Assembly (NCBI RefSeq): GCF_036880405.1
Contig: NZ_JBAJJM010000001.1
Coordinates: 62,001-126,000, forward strand
Reading direction: 5' to 3'
DNA from: Mannheimia indoligenes
GTDB taxonomy: Bacteria; Pseudomonadota; Gammaproteobacteria; Enterobacterales; Pasteurellaceae
DNA: 64,000 nt
Position numbers and translations under genes: made by a program. Under the pieces are notes generated by a model, which searched no databases, was not told where the DNA came from, and saw only the letters and a program-made list of their open reading frames with translations. Position 1 is the first letter of the stretch; the number at the start of each line of letters is the position of its first letter. Below are positions 8,106 through 16,469 of this stretch, in pieces.

Positions 8106-8174
8106 TTTTTTGCCTCAAATATGGTATGATTTTGCCATTATAGCGTTTTGCTTTTAGTTTACAAAGGAACGGAA

Positions 8175-8855
8175 ATGTCGATTTCAGCGAATTTAATGCA
8201 AATTCATCAAAAAATTCAGCAAATTTCAAGCGAATATCAACGAGAAAATGTCCGATTATTGGCGGTGTCAAAAACCAAGCCTGTATCAGCCATTCAAGAG
8301 GCGATTGAGGCAGGTCAGATTGCCTTTGGCGAAAATTATGTGCAGGAAGCGGTCGAAAAAATTGAATTTTTTGCAAATCGCCCTGAGCTGGAATGGCATT
8401 TTATCGGACCGTTGCAATCGAATAAAACCAAGTTAGTGGCAACGCATTTTGATTGGATTCAAACAGTGGACAGGTTCAAAATTGCCGAACGTTTAAACGA
8501 GCAACGCCCAGCGGATAAAGCTCCGCTGAATGTGCTGATTCAAATTAACATCAGCGATGAAAATTCCAAATCGGGCATTCAGCCGGAGGAAATGTTGCCA
8601 CTTGCCCAAGCGATTTTGCAATTACCGAATTTGAAACTGCGTGGCTTAATGGCGATTCCTAAGCCGGAAAGCGAGCCGGAGCAACAAAAAATCGCCCTTC
8701 GCAAAATGCAGCAACTTTTTAACCGCTTGCAAACGGAATTTGATGGCATCGACACCCTTTCAATGGGCATGTCGGACGATATGGCGGCTGCGATTGAGTG
8801 TGGTTCGACAATGGTACGAATCGGCACGGCGATTTTTGGGGCGAGGGATTATTAG
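8175..8855 (+). CDS. yggS: YggS/PLPBP family pyridoxal-phosphate homeostasis protein
   Basis: PLP-binding single-domain TIM barrel of 226 residues that controls cellular PLP levels and affects amino-acid and ketoacid pools. The PLP lysine lies in LLAVSKTKP; IAFGENYVQEAVEK, WHFIGPLQSNK, and the C-terminal LSMGMSDDMAAAIECGSTMV with VRIGTAIFG are diagnostic. The ATG at 8175 is chosen over an upstream TTG at 8148 because AAAGGAACGGAA precedes it and the family starts there. Confidence 0.95.
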   Translation: MSISANLMQIHQKIQQISSEYQRENVRLLAVSKTKPVSAIQEAIEAGQIAFGENYVQEAVEKIEFFANRPELEWHFIGPLQSNKTKLVATHFDWIQTVDRFKIAERLNEQRPADKAPLNVLIQINISDENSKSGIQPEEMLPLAQAILQLPNLKLRGLMAIPKPESEPEQQKIALRKMQQLFNRLQTEFDGIDTLSMGMSDDMAAAIECGSTMVRIGTAIFGARDY

Positions 8856-8878
8856 CCTAATTAAAATAGAAATGTAAC

Positions 8879-8944
8879 GTAGGGACGCACTGCGTGCGTC
8901 CGTAACATTGAGATTGTTTTTGGACACACGCAGTGCGTCCCTAC
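8879..8944. repeat. Inverted pair of REP-like palindromes (GTAGGGACG type)
   Basis: The left unit begins GTAGGGACGCACTGCGTGCG and is itself palindromic. The right unit at 8922-8944 is its inverse, ending GCGTCCCTAC. They are separated by about 20 bases. The GTAG leader and hairpin are hallmarks of REP sequences, and paired inverted REPs form BIMEs. Similar GTAGGGGCG units lie at 19646 and 24880. Confidence 0.85.
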
Positions 8945-8956
8945 TTAATCTTTTTG

Positions 8957-9002
8957 ACAAGCGGTGGAATTTGTAGAAATTTTTGCAAATTTCATCGCTT
9001 GT
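8957..9002. repeat. USS inverted pair
   Basis: ACAAGCGGTGGAATTTG faces CAAATTTCATCGCTTGT. It probably also acts as a terminator for yggS. Confidence 0.8.
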
Positions 9003-9127
9003 TTGTTTTTTAACCGCCTAAATCTTGCTGGTTGAATATTGCTCGACAGTTGTTTTTTTTTTGTACAATATTGATGTGTTTTTACACAAGTTATTAATTC
9101 TTTTTTTAACATATATAGAGGTCCTAT

Positions 9128-10639
9128 ATGAAACCGGCATTAAAAACAACAGCGTTAGCAATTTTAGTTAGCTTGGGTGTGGCAGCTTGTGGTAGCAGTG
9201 GTAAGAATGAATCAGCATCGGCATCAAAACCGGTCAATACACAAGTTGACAAGGCAAAAGAAGCTGCAGAAAAGGCTCGCTTAGAAGCTGAGAAAAAGGC
9301 AAAAGACGCAGCGGAAAAAGCGCGCTTAGAGGCTCAGAAAAAAGCTCAAGAAGCGGAGAAAGCCCGTTTAGAAGCTGAACGAAAAGCAAAAGAAGCAGCA
9401 GAAAAAGCTCGCTTAGAAGCTGAGAAAAAGGCAAAAGACGCAGCGGAAAAGGCTCGCTTAGAGGCACAGAAAAAAGCTCAAGAAGCAGAGAAAGCTCGCT
9501 TAGAAGCTGAGAAAAAAGCAAAAGAAGCAGCTGATGCAAAAGCTAAGGCAGCGGCAGAAAAAGCACGTTTGGAAGCAGAAAAGAAAGCAAAAGAAGCAGA
9601 GAAAGCTCGTTTAGAGGCTGAGAAAAAAGCAAAAGAAGCTGCTGCTTTAAAAGCGAAGCAAGAGGCAGAAAAAGTAGCTAATGAATGGCGTGGTAAAAAC
9701 AGTAATGCCAACATTGTTGAACCTACTCGTGTAGAAGGTTACGCAGCTTCATCCTACAATACGGATTCTGGTAGAGACAGCGGTGGATATTATGTAGCTG
9801 ATTATAATGGAACTAAAGAAACTACTCCTATTAATAATAGTAGTAATACGGGATATAAATTAGATTTTTATAAATTAGCGATTGAAGATAAAGCTAACCC
9901 TCAGGTATTAGGTTGGCATAAAGGTGAGATTAGATCAGCGGGTATTAATGGTAGTGAAATTTCAAAATTAAATGCTGAAAATGAAATTGTGGAGCGAACT
10001 TACCCTGAAAAAGTAAACTATATATTCAAAAATACGCCATATGCTACTTATGGTGCTGTATATAATAATTATGAATCTCATTTATTTGCTGTATATGAGC
10101 AGCCTGTTTCAGTGGGTAGTTACTCTAATAGACATCAGATTGGTGAATACGAAGTAATTGATGGTAATAAAACCACTAAAATTAAATATAATGACTCGGT
10201 AAAAGGTGCTGCAACCTACAAAGGTGAGGTTCTTGCACACGTGGCAAGACATTTTAAAGATAAGCAAACAGGAAATGACCTCTATATTTTTGATAAAACT
10301 CCAGCAATAGATGGTACAGTTACAATTAATGCTAATTTTGGTCCGAGAGCAGAGGAAAACTATACTTCAGCTACTTTAGACAGTAAAGCATTGGGTAAAG
10401 TGGAATTTACCAAAAATCGAATGCAGACAATAAAACCTATATTTGGTAACCCTGCTATTAAAGTCTTTAATTCGGTATCTATCAATAAGAGAGATATTCT
10501 TTTAAATGGTTATGTTGCAGGTAAACAGGCAGATGAAATAGTAGGTGGAATTTCTTATACAAATGATAGTTCGTCAGCAAAAAGCGGAGATGTATTTTAC
10601 TACAAAGCTGTCTTCGCAGCCGAAAAACAACCTAAATAA
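9128..10639 (+). CDS. Probable surface lipoprotein with coiled-coil stalk, candidate Slam substrate
   Basis: 503 residues. A lipoprotein signal peptide ends in the lipobox VAAC with the lipidated Cys21. Residues about 40-183 are a charged Ala/Glu/Lys/Arg region with eight copies of EKARLEA, predicted to be a long alpha-helical or coiled-coil stalk. Residues about 190-503 are rich in Gly, Tyr, Asn and Thr, with alternating patterns (VNYIFKNTPYATYGAVYNNY, GDVFYYKAVFAAEKQPK) expected of the beta-barrel lobes of TbpB/fHbp-like lipoproteins. The gene directly precedes a Slam-type translocator, so export to the cell surface by that protein is the best guess. The ligand is unknown. An attenuating hairpin separates the two genes. 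Confidence 0.8.
   Translation: MKPALKTTALAILVSLGVAACGSSGKNESASASKPVNTQVDKAKEAAEKARLEAEKKAKDAAEKARLEAQKKAQEAEKARLEAERKAKEAAEKARLEAEKKAKDAAEKARLEAQKKAQEAEKARLEAEKKAKEAADAKAKAAAEKARLEAEKKAKEAEKARLEAEKKAKEAAALKAKQEAEKVANEWRGKNSNANIVEPTRVEGYAASSYNTDSGRDSGGYYVADYNGTKETTPINNSSNTGYKLDFYKLAIEDKANPQVLGWHKGEIRSAGINGSEISKLNAENEIVERTYPEKVNYIFKNTPYATYGAVYNNYESHLFAVYEQPVSVGSYSNRHQIGEYEVIDGNKTTKIKYNDSVKGAATYKGEVLAHVARHFKDKQTGNDLYIFDKTPAIDGTVTINANFGPRAEENYTSATLDSKALGKVEFTKNRMQTIKPIFGNPAIKVFNSVSINKRDILLNGYVAGKQADEIVGGISYTNDSSSAKSGDVFYYKAVFAAEKQPK
9269..9532 (+). repeat. Tandem 132-bp duplication in the lipoprotein stalk
   Basis: Codons 48-91 and 92-135 encode nearly the same 44 residues (three EKARLEA units each), with only scattered base differences. 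Such in-frame repeats can gain or lose units by slippage or recombination, changing stalk length. Confidence 0.8.
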
Positions 10640-10656
10640 TTATCTCTAATTTCCTT

Positions 10657-10689
10657 TAAAAGCCATTGCCTCGGCAATGGCTTTTTAAC
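10657..10689 (+). terminator. Hairpin between lipoprotein and Slam genes
   Basis: AAAGCCATTGCC and GGCAATGGCTTT form a strong stem followed by TTAA. It likely limits read-through so that the translocator is made in smaller amounts than its cargo. Confidence 0.75.
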
Positions 10690-10705
10690 TACCAAACTAA
10701 CGCCA

Positions 10706-12151
10706 ATGAAACAGCCAATTATTTTACTTTTAACCCTTTTCCCAACATTGGGTTGGGCGGAAACCTTTAATCAGCCGATAACCGAACGCACCACGATTGA
10801 GCCGACATTAAAAGTCGCCCAGCCTGTCGCACCGGCACCGGTGGTGGTGATTCGTAATCAAGAAAATCAACCGATTGAATTATCGGAAGCTGAGTTAAAA
10901 GCCAATCCAACACTTACCCAACAACTATTGAGCCAAGCGATCTATGCCCGTCATCCGGAGATTATTGGCAAGCTACTGGCGGTGTACCAAACCTTTCCAC
11001 AAACTGACCCGATTTTAATTCAGTTCGCACAGGGCAAAATTTTTGCCTTAACCGGTGAACATCATAAAGCGGTGGAGCAGTATCGTGCGATTTTGGCGAA
11101 ACAACCGGAGCTAAACCCCGTGCGTTTTGAGCTGGCGACTTCGCTCTTTTACGATAAACAGCTTTCTGCTGCGGAAGACCAGTTCAATAAGGTGAAAACC
11201 GACCCGAATATGCCTGCCGAAGTGCAGCAAATGGCAGATGATTACCTTGAAAGTATTCAAAAAAGTAGCGAGTGGAATTTTAGTGCTAGTAGCCATTATG
11301 TGCGGGATAGCAATGTGAATAATGTGTCGAACGCCCGAAACATTGAAAATACCGGCTATGTGAAAAACGACAATATGCTGCCTGAAACCGCTCACGGTAT
11401 TGCTTATAGCGTGAATTTCGGCAAAGATTTTAATCTAGGAGGCAGACACTATCTCGCCTTTGATAACGATTTTTACGGTAAAAGTTATTGGGATAATCAC
11501 GATTACGATGATTGGAACAACCGCACCTATTTAGGCTATCGCTATAAAACGCCTTCTGCCACCTTGAGTATTTTACCTTTCTACGAAAAGCGTTGGTATG
11601 GTAATGAAAGTTATCAGTGGAGCAATGGTGTGCGCGCCGAGTTTTCCAAATGGCTCAATAGCCATTGGCAGATTGTGACGGCACTGGAACACGGCAAACA
11701 ACGCTATTTCGACAGCACCGCCCAAAACGGCAACAGCAAATTGGCGTCTGCTACGCTGGTTTGGGTGCGTAATCCTACCCAATTTTTTACCTTAGGGGCA
11801 GATTTCAACCGAGAAAAAGCGTGGGTTAAGCAGTACAGTGCCGACACCAAAGGCGTACGTCTAAGTTGGGGGCAGGAGTGGGAACTGGGCGGGATTTCCA
11901 GCCGTTTGAGTTTCGGCATTTCTCAACGCCAATATAAAGACCAAGCCAAATTGGGCGGGATTTTAGATCTAGGTAAAGTTAGACAAGATAAAATCTATTC
12001 CGCTGCATTAACTGTTTGGAAACGGGATTGGCATTTGTGGGGTATAACCCCAAAATTGCAACTGAGCTGGCGTAAAAACGACAGCAATTTGCCGACGATG
12101 TATTCTTACAGCCGCAAAAATGCGAATCTGATTTTTGAGAAAACGTTTTAG
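10706..12151 (+). CDS. Slam-type surface lipoprotein assembly modulator
   Basis: Outer-membrane protein of 481 residues. A signal peptide (MKQPIILLLTLFPTLGWA) is followed by a periplasmic helical domain with TPR-like repeats (QGKIFALTGEHHKAVEQYRAI, residues about 105-180) and then a C-terminal beta-barrel domain (DUF560). The barrel part shows SASSHYVRDSNVNNVSN, TYLGYRYKTPSATLSILPFY and a final strand ending in Phe (ANLIFEKTF), as usual for barrels. This is the two-domain design of Slam proteins, which move specific lipoproteins across the outer membrane and are usually encoded next to their substrate. The start at 10706 has only a weak ribosome site. Confidence 0.87.
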   Translation: MKQPIILLLTLFPTLGWAETFNQPITERTTIEPTLKVAQPVAPAPVVVIRNQENQPIELSEAELKANPTLTQQLLSQAIYARHPEIIGKLLAVYQTFPQTDPILIQFAQGKIFALTGEHHKAVEQYRAILAKQPELNPVRFELATSLFYDKQLSAAEDQFNKVKTDPNMPAEVQQMADDYLESIQKSSEWNFSASSHYVRDSNVNNVSNARNIENTGYVKNDNMLPETAHGIAYSVNFGKDFNLGGRHYLAFDNDFYGKSYWDNHDYDDWNNRTYLGYRYKTPSATLSILPFYEKRWYGNESYQWSNGVRAEFSKWLNSHWQIVTALEHGKQRYFDSTAQNGNSKLASATLVWVRNPTQFFTLGADFNREKAWVKQYSADTKGVRLSWGQEWELGGISSRLSFGISQRQYKDQAKLGGILDLGKVRQDKIYSAALTVWKRDWHLWGITPKLQLSWRKNDSNLPTMYSYSRKNANLIFEKTF

Positions 12152-12160
12152 GTTAAACTA

Positions 12161-12206
12161 GCAAGCGGTCAAATTCGCAAAAAACTTTGCAAATTCCACC
12201 GCTTGT
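12161..12206. repeat. USS inverted pair
   Basis: GCAAGCGGTCAAATTCGCAA faces TTGCAAATTCCACCGCTTGT between the Slam gene and typA. Confidence 0.85.
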
Positions 12207-12233
12207 TTTGTAGCCAAATTCGGAAAAAGTCTG

Positions 12234-12292
12234 TATAATTCGACCTCCAATTTCTAGACTCTCGCCAGTTTTGATGGGCGGGAGTTTTTATT
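12234..12292 (+). promoter_or_regulatory. typA promoter -10 and intrinsic-terminator-like hairpin in the leader
   Basis: A consensus TATAAT lies at 12234-12239. Starting about 20 bases further on, ACTCTCGCC (12258) pairs with GGCGGGAGT (12277) with one T-G pair, followed by TTTTTATTTT. Any transcript from this -10 must pass the hairpin before the typA ATG at 12317, so it may be an attenuator or the end of a very short RNA. No convincing -35 is seen. Confidence 0.5.
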
Positions 12293-12316
12293 TTCACTTA
12301 ACTTAAAGATATTCAA

Positions 12317-14164
12317 ATGCAAAATGTAGATATTAATAAATTGCGTAACATCGCAATTATTGCTCACGTTGACCACGGTAAAACCACCTTAGTTGATAAA
12401 CTGTTACAACAATCAGGCACTTTTGAAGCCATCCGTGGCGATGTAGATGAGCGTGTAATGGACTCAAACGATCTTGAAAAAGAGCGTGGCATTACCATTC
12501 TTGCCAAAAATACAGCGATTAACTGGAACGGTTATCACATCAACATCGTAGATACTCCGGGGCATGCCGACTTCGGTGGCGAAGTAGAGCGTGTACTTTC
12601 AATGGTGGATTCTGTGTTATTAGTGGTAGATGCTTTTGATGGTCCAATGCCGCAAACCCGTTTCGTAACCCAAAAAGCATTCGCTCACGGTTTAAAACCA
12701 ATCGTGGTAATCAACAAAGTTGACCGTCCGGGCGCTCGTCCTGATTGGGTGGTGGATCAAGTGTTTGACTTATTCGTAAACTTAGGTGCAAGCGATGAGC
12801 AGTTAGATTTCCCAATTATCTACGCATCAGCCTTAAACGGTGTTGCCGGCTTAGAACACGAAGATCTCGCAGCGGATATGACCCCGCTTTATGAAGCGAT
12901 TGTTAAGCACGTTCAGCCGCCACAAGTGGAATTAGACGCACCGTTCCAAATGCAGATTTCGCAATTAGACTACAACAACTATGTGGGTGTTATCGGTATC
13001 GGTCGTATCAAACGTGGTTCGGTTAAACCAAACCAAGCGGTAACGGTGGTAGATAGCGAGGGCAAAACCCGTCAAGGTCGTATCGGTCAAGTGTTAGGAC
13101 ACTTAGGTTTACAACGTTTTGAAGCAACAGAAGCTTTTGCAGGCGATATTATCGCCATCACAGGTTTAGGCGAATTAAATATTTCGGATACGATTTGTGA
13201 TATTAATGCGGTGGAGGCTTTACCTGCATTATCTGTTGATGAGCCAACAGTAACAATGTTCTTCTGCGTAAACACCTCGCCATTCTGTGGTCAAGAAGGT
13301 AAATTTGTAACATCTCGCCAAATTCTTGAGCGTTTAACCAAAGAATTAGTCCACAACGTGGCATTACGTGTGGAAGAAACCCCGAACCCGGACGAATTCC
13401 GTGTGTCAGGTCGTGGCGAGTTACACTTATCGGTATTAATCGAAAATATGCGTCGTGAAGGTTACGAATTAGCGGTATCTCGCCCGAAAGTAATCTACAA
13501 AGAAGAAAACGGTAAAAAACAAGAGCCATTTGAGCAAGTAACCATCGACATCGAAGAACAACACCAAGGTTCAGTAATGGAAGCACTTGGTATGCGTAAA
13601 GGCGAAGTGCGTGATATGATCCCGGACGGTAAAGGTCGTACCCGTTTAGAGTATGTGATCCCAAGCCGTGGCTTAATCGGTTTCCGTAATGAATTTATGA
13701 CGATGACTTCAGGTACAGGTTTACTTTACTCAACATTCAGCCACTACGATGATGTAAAACCGGGTGAAATCGGTCAGCGTAAAAACGGCGTGTTAATTTC
13801 TAACGCGACAGGTAAAGCCCTTGCTTATGCATTATTCGGCTTACAAGAGCGTGGTAAATTAATGATTGACCACGGTGTGGATGTGTACGAAGGTCAAATT
13901 ATCGGTATTCACAGCCGTTCAAACGACTTAACCGTAAACTGTTTACAAGGTAAGAAATTAACCAACGTTCGTGCGTCAGGTAAAGACGATGCGATTGTAT
14001 TAACTACACCGGTACGTTTCACTTTAGAGCAAGCATTAGAGTTTATTGATGACGATGAGTTAGTGGAAGTAACGCCACAATCCATCCGTATCCGTAAACG
14101 TTTATTAACGGAAAACGACCGTAAACGTGCAAGTCGTACAACAACCAGTACCAGCACTCAATAA
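12317..14164 (+). CDS. typA: Ribosome-associated translational GTPase TypA/BipA
   Basis: 615 residues, normal for the family. The GTPase G1 motif is AHVDHGKTTL, switch region RGITI, G3 DTPGHADFGGEVERV and G4 NKVDRPGA. The order of EF-G-like domains continues to the TypA-specific C-terminal domain (SRGLIGFRNEFMTMTSGTG). TypA binds the 70S ribosome and assists 50S assembly and growth under stress such as cold. The ribosome site is weak (TTAAAGATATTCAA). A bidirectional hairpin closes the gene against the converging rimI. Confidence 0.97.
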   Translation: MQNVDINKLRNIAIIAHVDHGKTTLVDKLLQQSGTFEAIRGDVDERVMDSNDLEKERGITILAKNTAINWNGYHINIVDTPGHADFGGEVERVLSMVDSVLLVVDAFDGPMPQTRFVTQKAFAHGLKPIVVINKVDRPGARPDWVVDQVFDLFVNLGASDEQLDFPIIYASALNGVAGLEHEDLAADMTPLYEAIVKHVQPPQVELDAPFQMQISQLDYNNYVGVIGIGRIKRGSVKPNQAVTVVDSEGKTRQGRIGQVLGHLGLQRFEATEAFAGDIIAITGLGELNISDTICDINAVEALPALSVDEPTVTMFFCVNTSPFCGQEGKFVTSRQILERLTKELVHNVALRVEETPNPDEFRVSGRGELHLSVLIENMRREGYELAVSRPKVIYKEENGKKQEPFEQVTIDIEEQHQGSVMEALGMRKGEVRDMIPDGKGRTRLEYVIPSRGLIGFRNEFMTMTSGTGLLYSTFSHYDDVKPGEIGQRKNGVLISNATGKALAYALFGLQERGKLMIDHGVDVYEGQIIGIHSRSNDLTVNCLQGKKLTNVRASGKDDAIVLTTPVRFTLEQALEFIDDDELVEVTPQSIRIRKRLLTENDRKRASRTTTSTSTQ

Positions 14165-14170
14165 GAACGA

Positions 14171-14202
14171 AAAAGAGCGACTTAGGTCGCTCTTTTGTTT
14201 TT
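14171..14202. terminator. Bidirectional terminator between typA and rimI
   Basis: AAAAGAGCGAC/GTCGCTCTTTT stem followed by GTTTTTG; AT tracts are present on both sides so it can serve both genes. Confidence 0.85.
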
Positions 14203-14219
14203 GAAGTTTTTGACTTTCG

Positions 14220-14657
14220 TTATAAATACAACGCCATAACCACCGCATTTTCTTTTCCGCCTTCGGGTGTAGGGTAGTAATTTTTCCGCACGGTAACTTC
14301 GTTAAAACCGAGTGAATCATACAGTTTTTGTGCCGTAATGTTGGATTCCCTTACCTCAAGCCAAAGGGTAGCGACACCTCGTTTTTGCAGTTGCAAAATT
14401 AATTCGGAAAGTAACCGCTTGCCAAAGCCTTTTCCTTGAAAATTAGGATCAACGGCGATATTAAACAGCGTTGCCTCGTCCAGCACCAGTTGGCTGATGG
14501 CAAAAGCGACAATTTCTCCGTTTTCCATCAGCTTTAAATTCAGATATTTTTCGCCTTGATTATTCAGCAGTGTACCTTTACTCCACGGCACTAAATGGGC
14601 TTTTTGCTCAATTTCAAATAATCGCTCAAAATCAGCTTGTTGAATTTCTTCAATCAC
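14220..14657 (-). CDS. rimI: [Ribosomal protein bS18]-alanine N-acetyltransferase
   Basis: GNAT acetyltransferase of 145 residues that acetylates the N-terminal alanine of ribosomal protein S18. The acetyl-CoA loop is VDPNFQGKGFGKRLL; EVRESNITAQKLYDSLGF and VRKNYYPTPEGGKENAVVM are typical of RimI. It overlaps the end of holD by 8 bases, the same order as in E. coli (rsmC / holD-rimI), so it is co-transcribed with holD. Confidence 0.94.
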   Translation of the reverse strand: MIEEIQQADFERLFEIEQKAHLVPWSKGTLLNNQGEKYLNLKLMENGEIVAFAISQLVLDEATLFNIAVDPNFQGKGFGKRLLSELILQLQKRGVATLWLEVRESNITAQKLYDSLGFNEVTVRKNYYPTPEGGKENAVVMALYL

Positions 14658-15072
14658 GATCTTCCCTTAAATGATTAGAATAGGCATCTATTTGCTGCCA
14701 AAGTTGGCGTTTATGCGTAGAATTTGTAAGTTCTTGCCACGAATGATTTTGCCAAGCGGTCGAATTTGCAAATTTTTTTGCCATTTTAACCGCTTGTTCT
14801 TCTGCTTGAATCAGCCAAATAATCGGCGAATGGGTAAACACCAACCGTTGAGATTGCTCTGCATTCAGCCATTGATAGTGGGATTTTTGTAGCCCTAACG
14901 CTAGCAGAATATCTGAAAACAGACGGCTGGTTTGGTAGTCTTCCTCACATACCACAATCAATTTCACATTATCATTTAAGCGAATTTGGGCATCGCCTTT
15001 CAGCACCTGCGGTTTGGTTAAAACCCATTGCGAAATACCCATTTCATTTAACAGCAAATCACGCCTATTCAT
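14650..15072 (-). CDS. holD: DNA polymerase III psi subunit
   Basis: 140 residues. Psi joins the clamp-loader complex and connects it to chi (HolC) and through chi to SSB. MNRRDLLLNEMGISQWVLTK matches the psi N-terminus (RRDWQLQQLGITQW in E. coli), and the C-terminal WQQIDAYSNH matches its end. I place the start at 15072, because the longer frame to 15117 adds sequence unlike the family. It is divergent from rsmC. Its partner holC is also in this window, at 38823. Confidence 0.9.
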   Translation of the reverse strand: MNRRDLLLNEMGISQWVLTKPQVLKGDAQIRLNDNVKLIVVCEEDYQTSRLFSDILLALGLQKSHYQWLNAEQSQRLVFTHSPIIWLIQAEEQAVKMAKKFANSTAWQNHSWQELTNSTHKRQLWQQIDAYSNHLREDRD

Positions 15073-15214
15073 CTTAAACCTCATAAAATTTACGGCATAG
15101 TACCAAAACTCAGCCAAATCAGGAAATTTTTTGCAAAATTCAGCAGGTTTTGCAAGATTTATCCGCCTAAATTCGGTATATTCAACGCAAATTTTTTAGA
15201 AAAGGCGAGAAAAA

Positions 15215-16201
15215 ATGCTCTCATTAGAAAGCGAAGTGCTTGAACGCCACTTGGCGTTATTTGAACATAAATCGGTATTATTATTTGGCGATGTGCGAGA
15301 TGATTTCGCCCAACAGCTAAAAACGGCGAAAAATGTAGCGGTATTCAGTAGCTATTTTGATTACGCCCGCCACCGCTCCAATGTGCAATTTGGCTTGGAG
15401 TGTGATCTCAAAGCAGACTTAGCGGTATTTTACTGGACGAAGAACAAACAAGAGTGCCAATTCCAGTTAATTCAATGGCTCTCGCAATGCCAAGTCGGGC
15501 AAGAGATGTTGATTATCGGCGAAAACCGTGCTGGCGTTCGTTCGGTGGAAAAACAACTCGAGCCGTTCGGCAATATTGCCAAAATTGATTCCGCCCGCCG
15601 TTGTGGTTTGTATCATTTTGAGCTACAAACCGTGCCAAATTTTGATTGCAAAAAATTCTGGAAATCTTACCGCTTGGAATCGCTCAACATCTTCGCCTTA
15701 CCTGCTGTGTTTAGCTCAGCAGAGTTGGATAACGGTACGAAATTATTGCTTTCCACCTTCAGCAAAGAAGACCGTTTAAAAGGCAAATTGCTCGATTTAG
15801 GTTGTGGGGCAGGGGTAATCGGGGCAACGTTGAAACAGCAATTCCCGAAAATCAAACTCACAATGAGCGATATTCACGCAATGGCAATTGAATCCAGCCG
15901 CCGCACTTTGGCGGAAAATCAGCTGGATGGGGACGTGTTGGCAAGCGATGTGTTCTCGCATATTTCAGACCGCTTTGATTTTATTGTGTCGAACCCCCCT
16001 TTCCACGATGGGGTTGATACAGCTTACCGTGCGGTGGAAGAGCTGATTTTCCAAGCCAAAAATCATCTCACTAAAGGCGGCGAATTACGCATTGTCGCGA
16101 ATGCCTTTTTGCCTTACCCTGATTTGCTTGATAAAGCCTTCGGCAAACACGAGGTGTTAGCTAAATCCACCAAATTTAAGGTGTATTCGGCAAGAGCCTA
16201 A
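15215..16201 (+). CDS. rsmC: 16S rRNA (guanine1207-N2)-methyltransferase
   Basis: 328 residues with two tandem methyltransferase-like domains. The N-terminal one is degenerate and assists folding and RNA binding. The C-terminal one has the SAM motif LLDLGCGAGVIG and the catalytic motif FIVSNPPFHDG. It methylates G1207 of 16S rRNA in the 30S subunit. The start has AAAGGCGAG upstream. No terminator is seen before the his leader promoter at 16247. Confidence 0.95.
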   Translation: MLSLESEVLERHLALFEHKSVLLFGDVRDDFAQQLKTAKNVAVFSSYFDYARHRSNVQFGLECDLKADLAVFYWTKNKQECQFQLIQWLSQCQVGQEMLIIGENRAGVRSVEKQLEPFGNIAKIDSARRCGLYHFELQTVPNFDCKKFWKSYRLESLNIFALPAVFSSAELDNGTKLLLSTFSKEDRLKGKLLDLGCGAGVIGATLKQQFPKIKLTMSDIHAMAIESSRRTLAENQLDGDVLASDVFSHISDRFDFIVSNPPFHDGVDTAYRAVEELIFQAKNHLTKGGELRIVANAFLPYPDLLDKAFGKHEVLAKSTKFKVYSARA

Positions 16202-16246
16202 CAAATCAGATGAGCGGAAAAAATGCAAAATCCGTATAAAAAACAC

Positions 16247-16275
16247 TTGCTATTTAGAATGTTTTAGCGTAAATT
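16247..16275 (+). promoter_or_regulatory. Promoter of the his operon
   Basis: -35 TTGCTA and -10 TAAATT separated by exactly 17 bases, 27 bases before the leader peptide ATG. Confidence 0.7.
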
Positions 16276-16301
16276 CATTTTAACTGTTTTGGAGAAACAC
16301 A

Positions 16302-16346
16302 ATGAATTTTAACTGCACTTCACATCATCACCACCATTTAACCTGA
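16302..16346 (+). CDS. hisL: his operon leader peptide
   Basis: A 14-residue frame, MNFNCTSHHHHHLT, with five consecutive histidine codons, preceded by GGAGAAA. In enteric bacteria and Haemophilus, ribosome stalling on such His codons when charged tRNA-His is scarce prevents the downstream terminator from forming. This one is too short for routine gene finders. Confidence 0.93.
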   Translation: MNFNCTSHHHHHLT

Positions 16347-16412
16347 TATCTTTCGGGCATTTGGTGTGTGCGGAAGATAAATCTTCCGAGCAAGTGTAGC
16401 AGTCAATAAATA

Positions 16413-16447
16413 ATCTCTCGGAAGACCACTTTCGAGAGATTTTTTTA
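16413..16447 (+). terminator. his attenuator terminator
   Basis: ATCTCTCG/CGAGAGAT stem with a 12-base loop and a run of seven T. Upstream GGAAGATAAATCTTCC (16371-16386) can form a competing hairpin, and CTTCCGAG can pair with segments of the terminator, giving the alternative structures expected of an attenuator. Confidence 0.85.
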
Positions 16448-16469
16448 TAGCTGGAATTTAGGGGGAATA

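Noticed and set aside
8148..8174. Earlier TTG start for yggS
   Set aside because: The ATG at 8175 has AAAGGAACGGAA before it and matches the family N-terminus.
9234..9714. Minus-strand Leu/Ser/Phe-rich frames under the lipoprotein gene
   Set aside because: Shadows of the EKARLEA repeat on the other strand.
16202..16469. Region before hisC as non-coding with no content
   Set aside because: It holds a promoter, a His-rich leader peptide and an attenuator hairpin.
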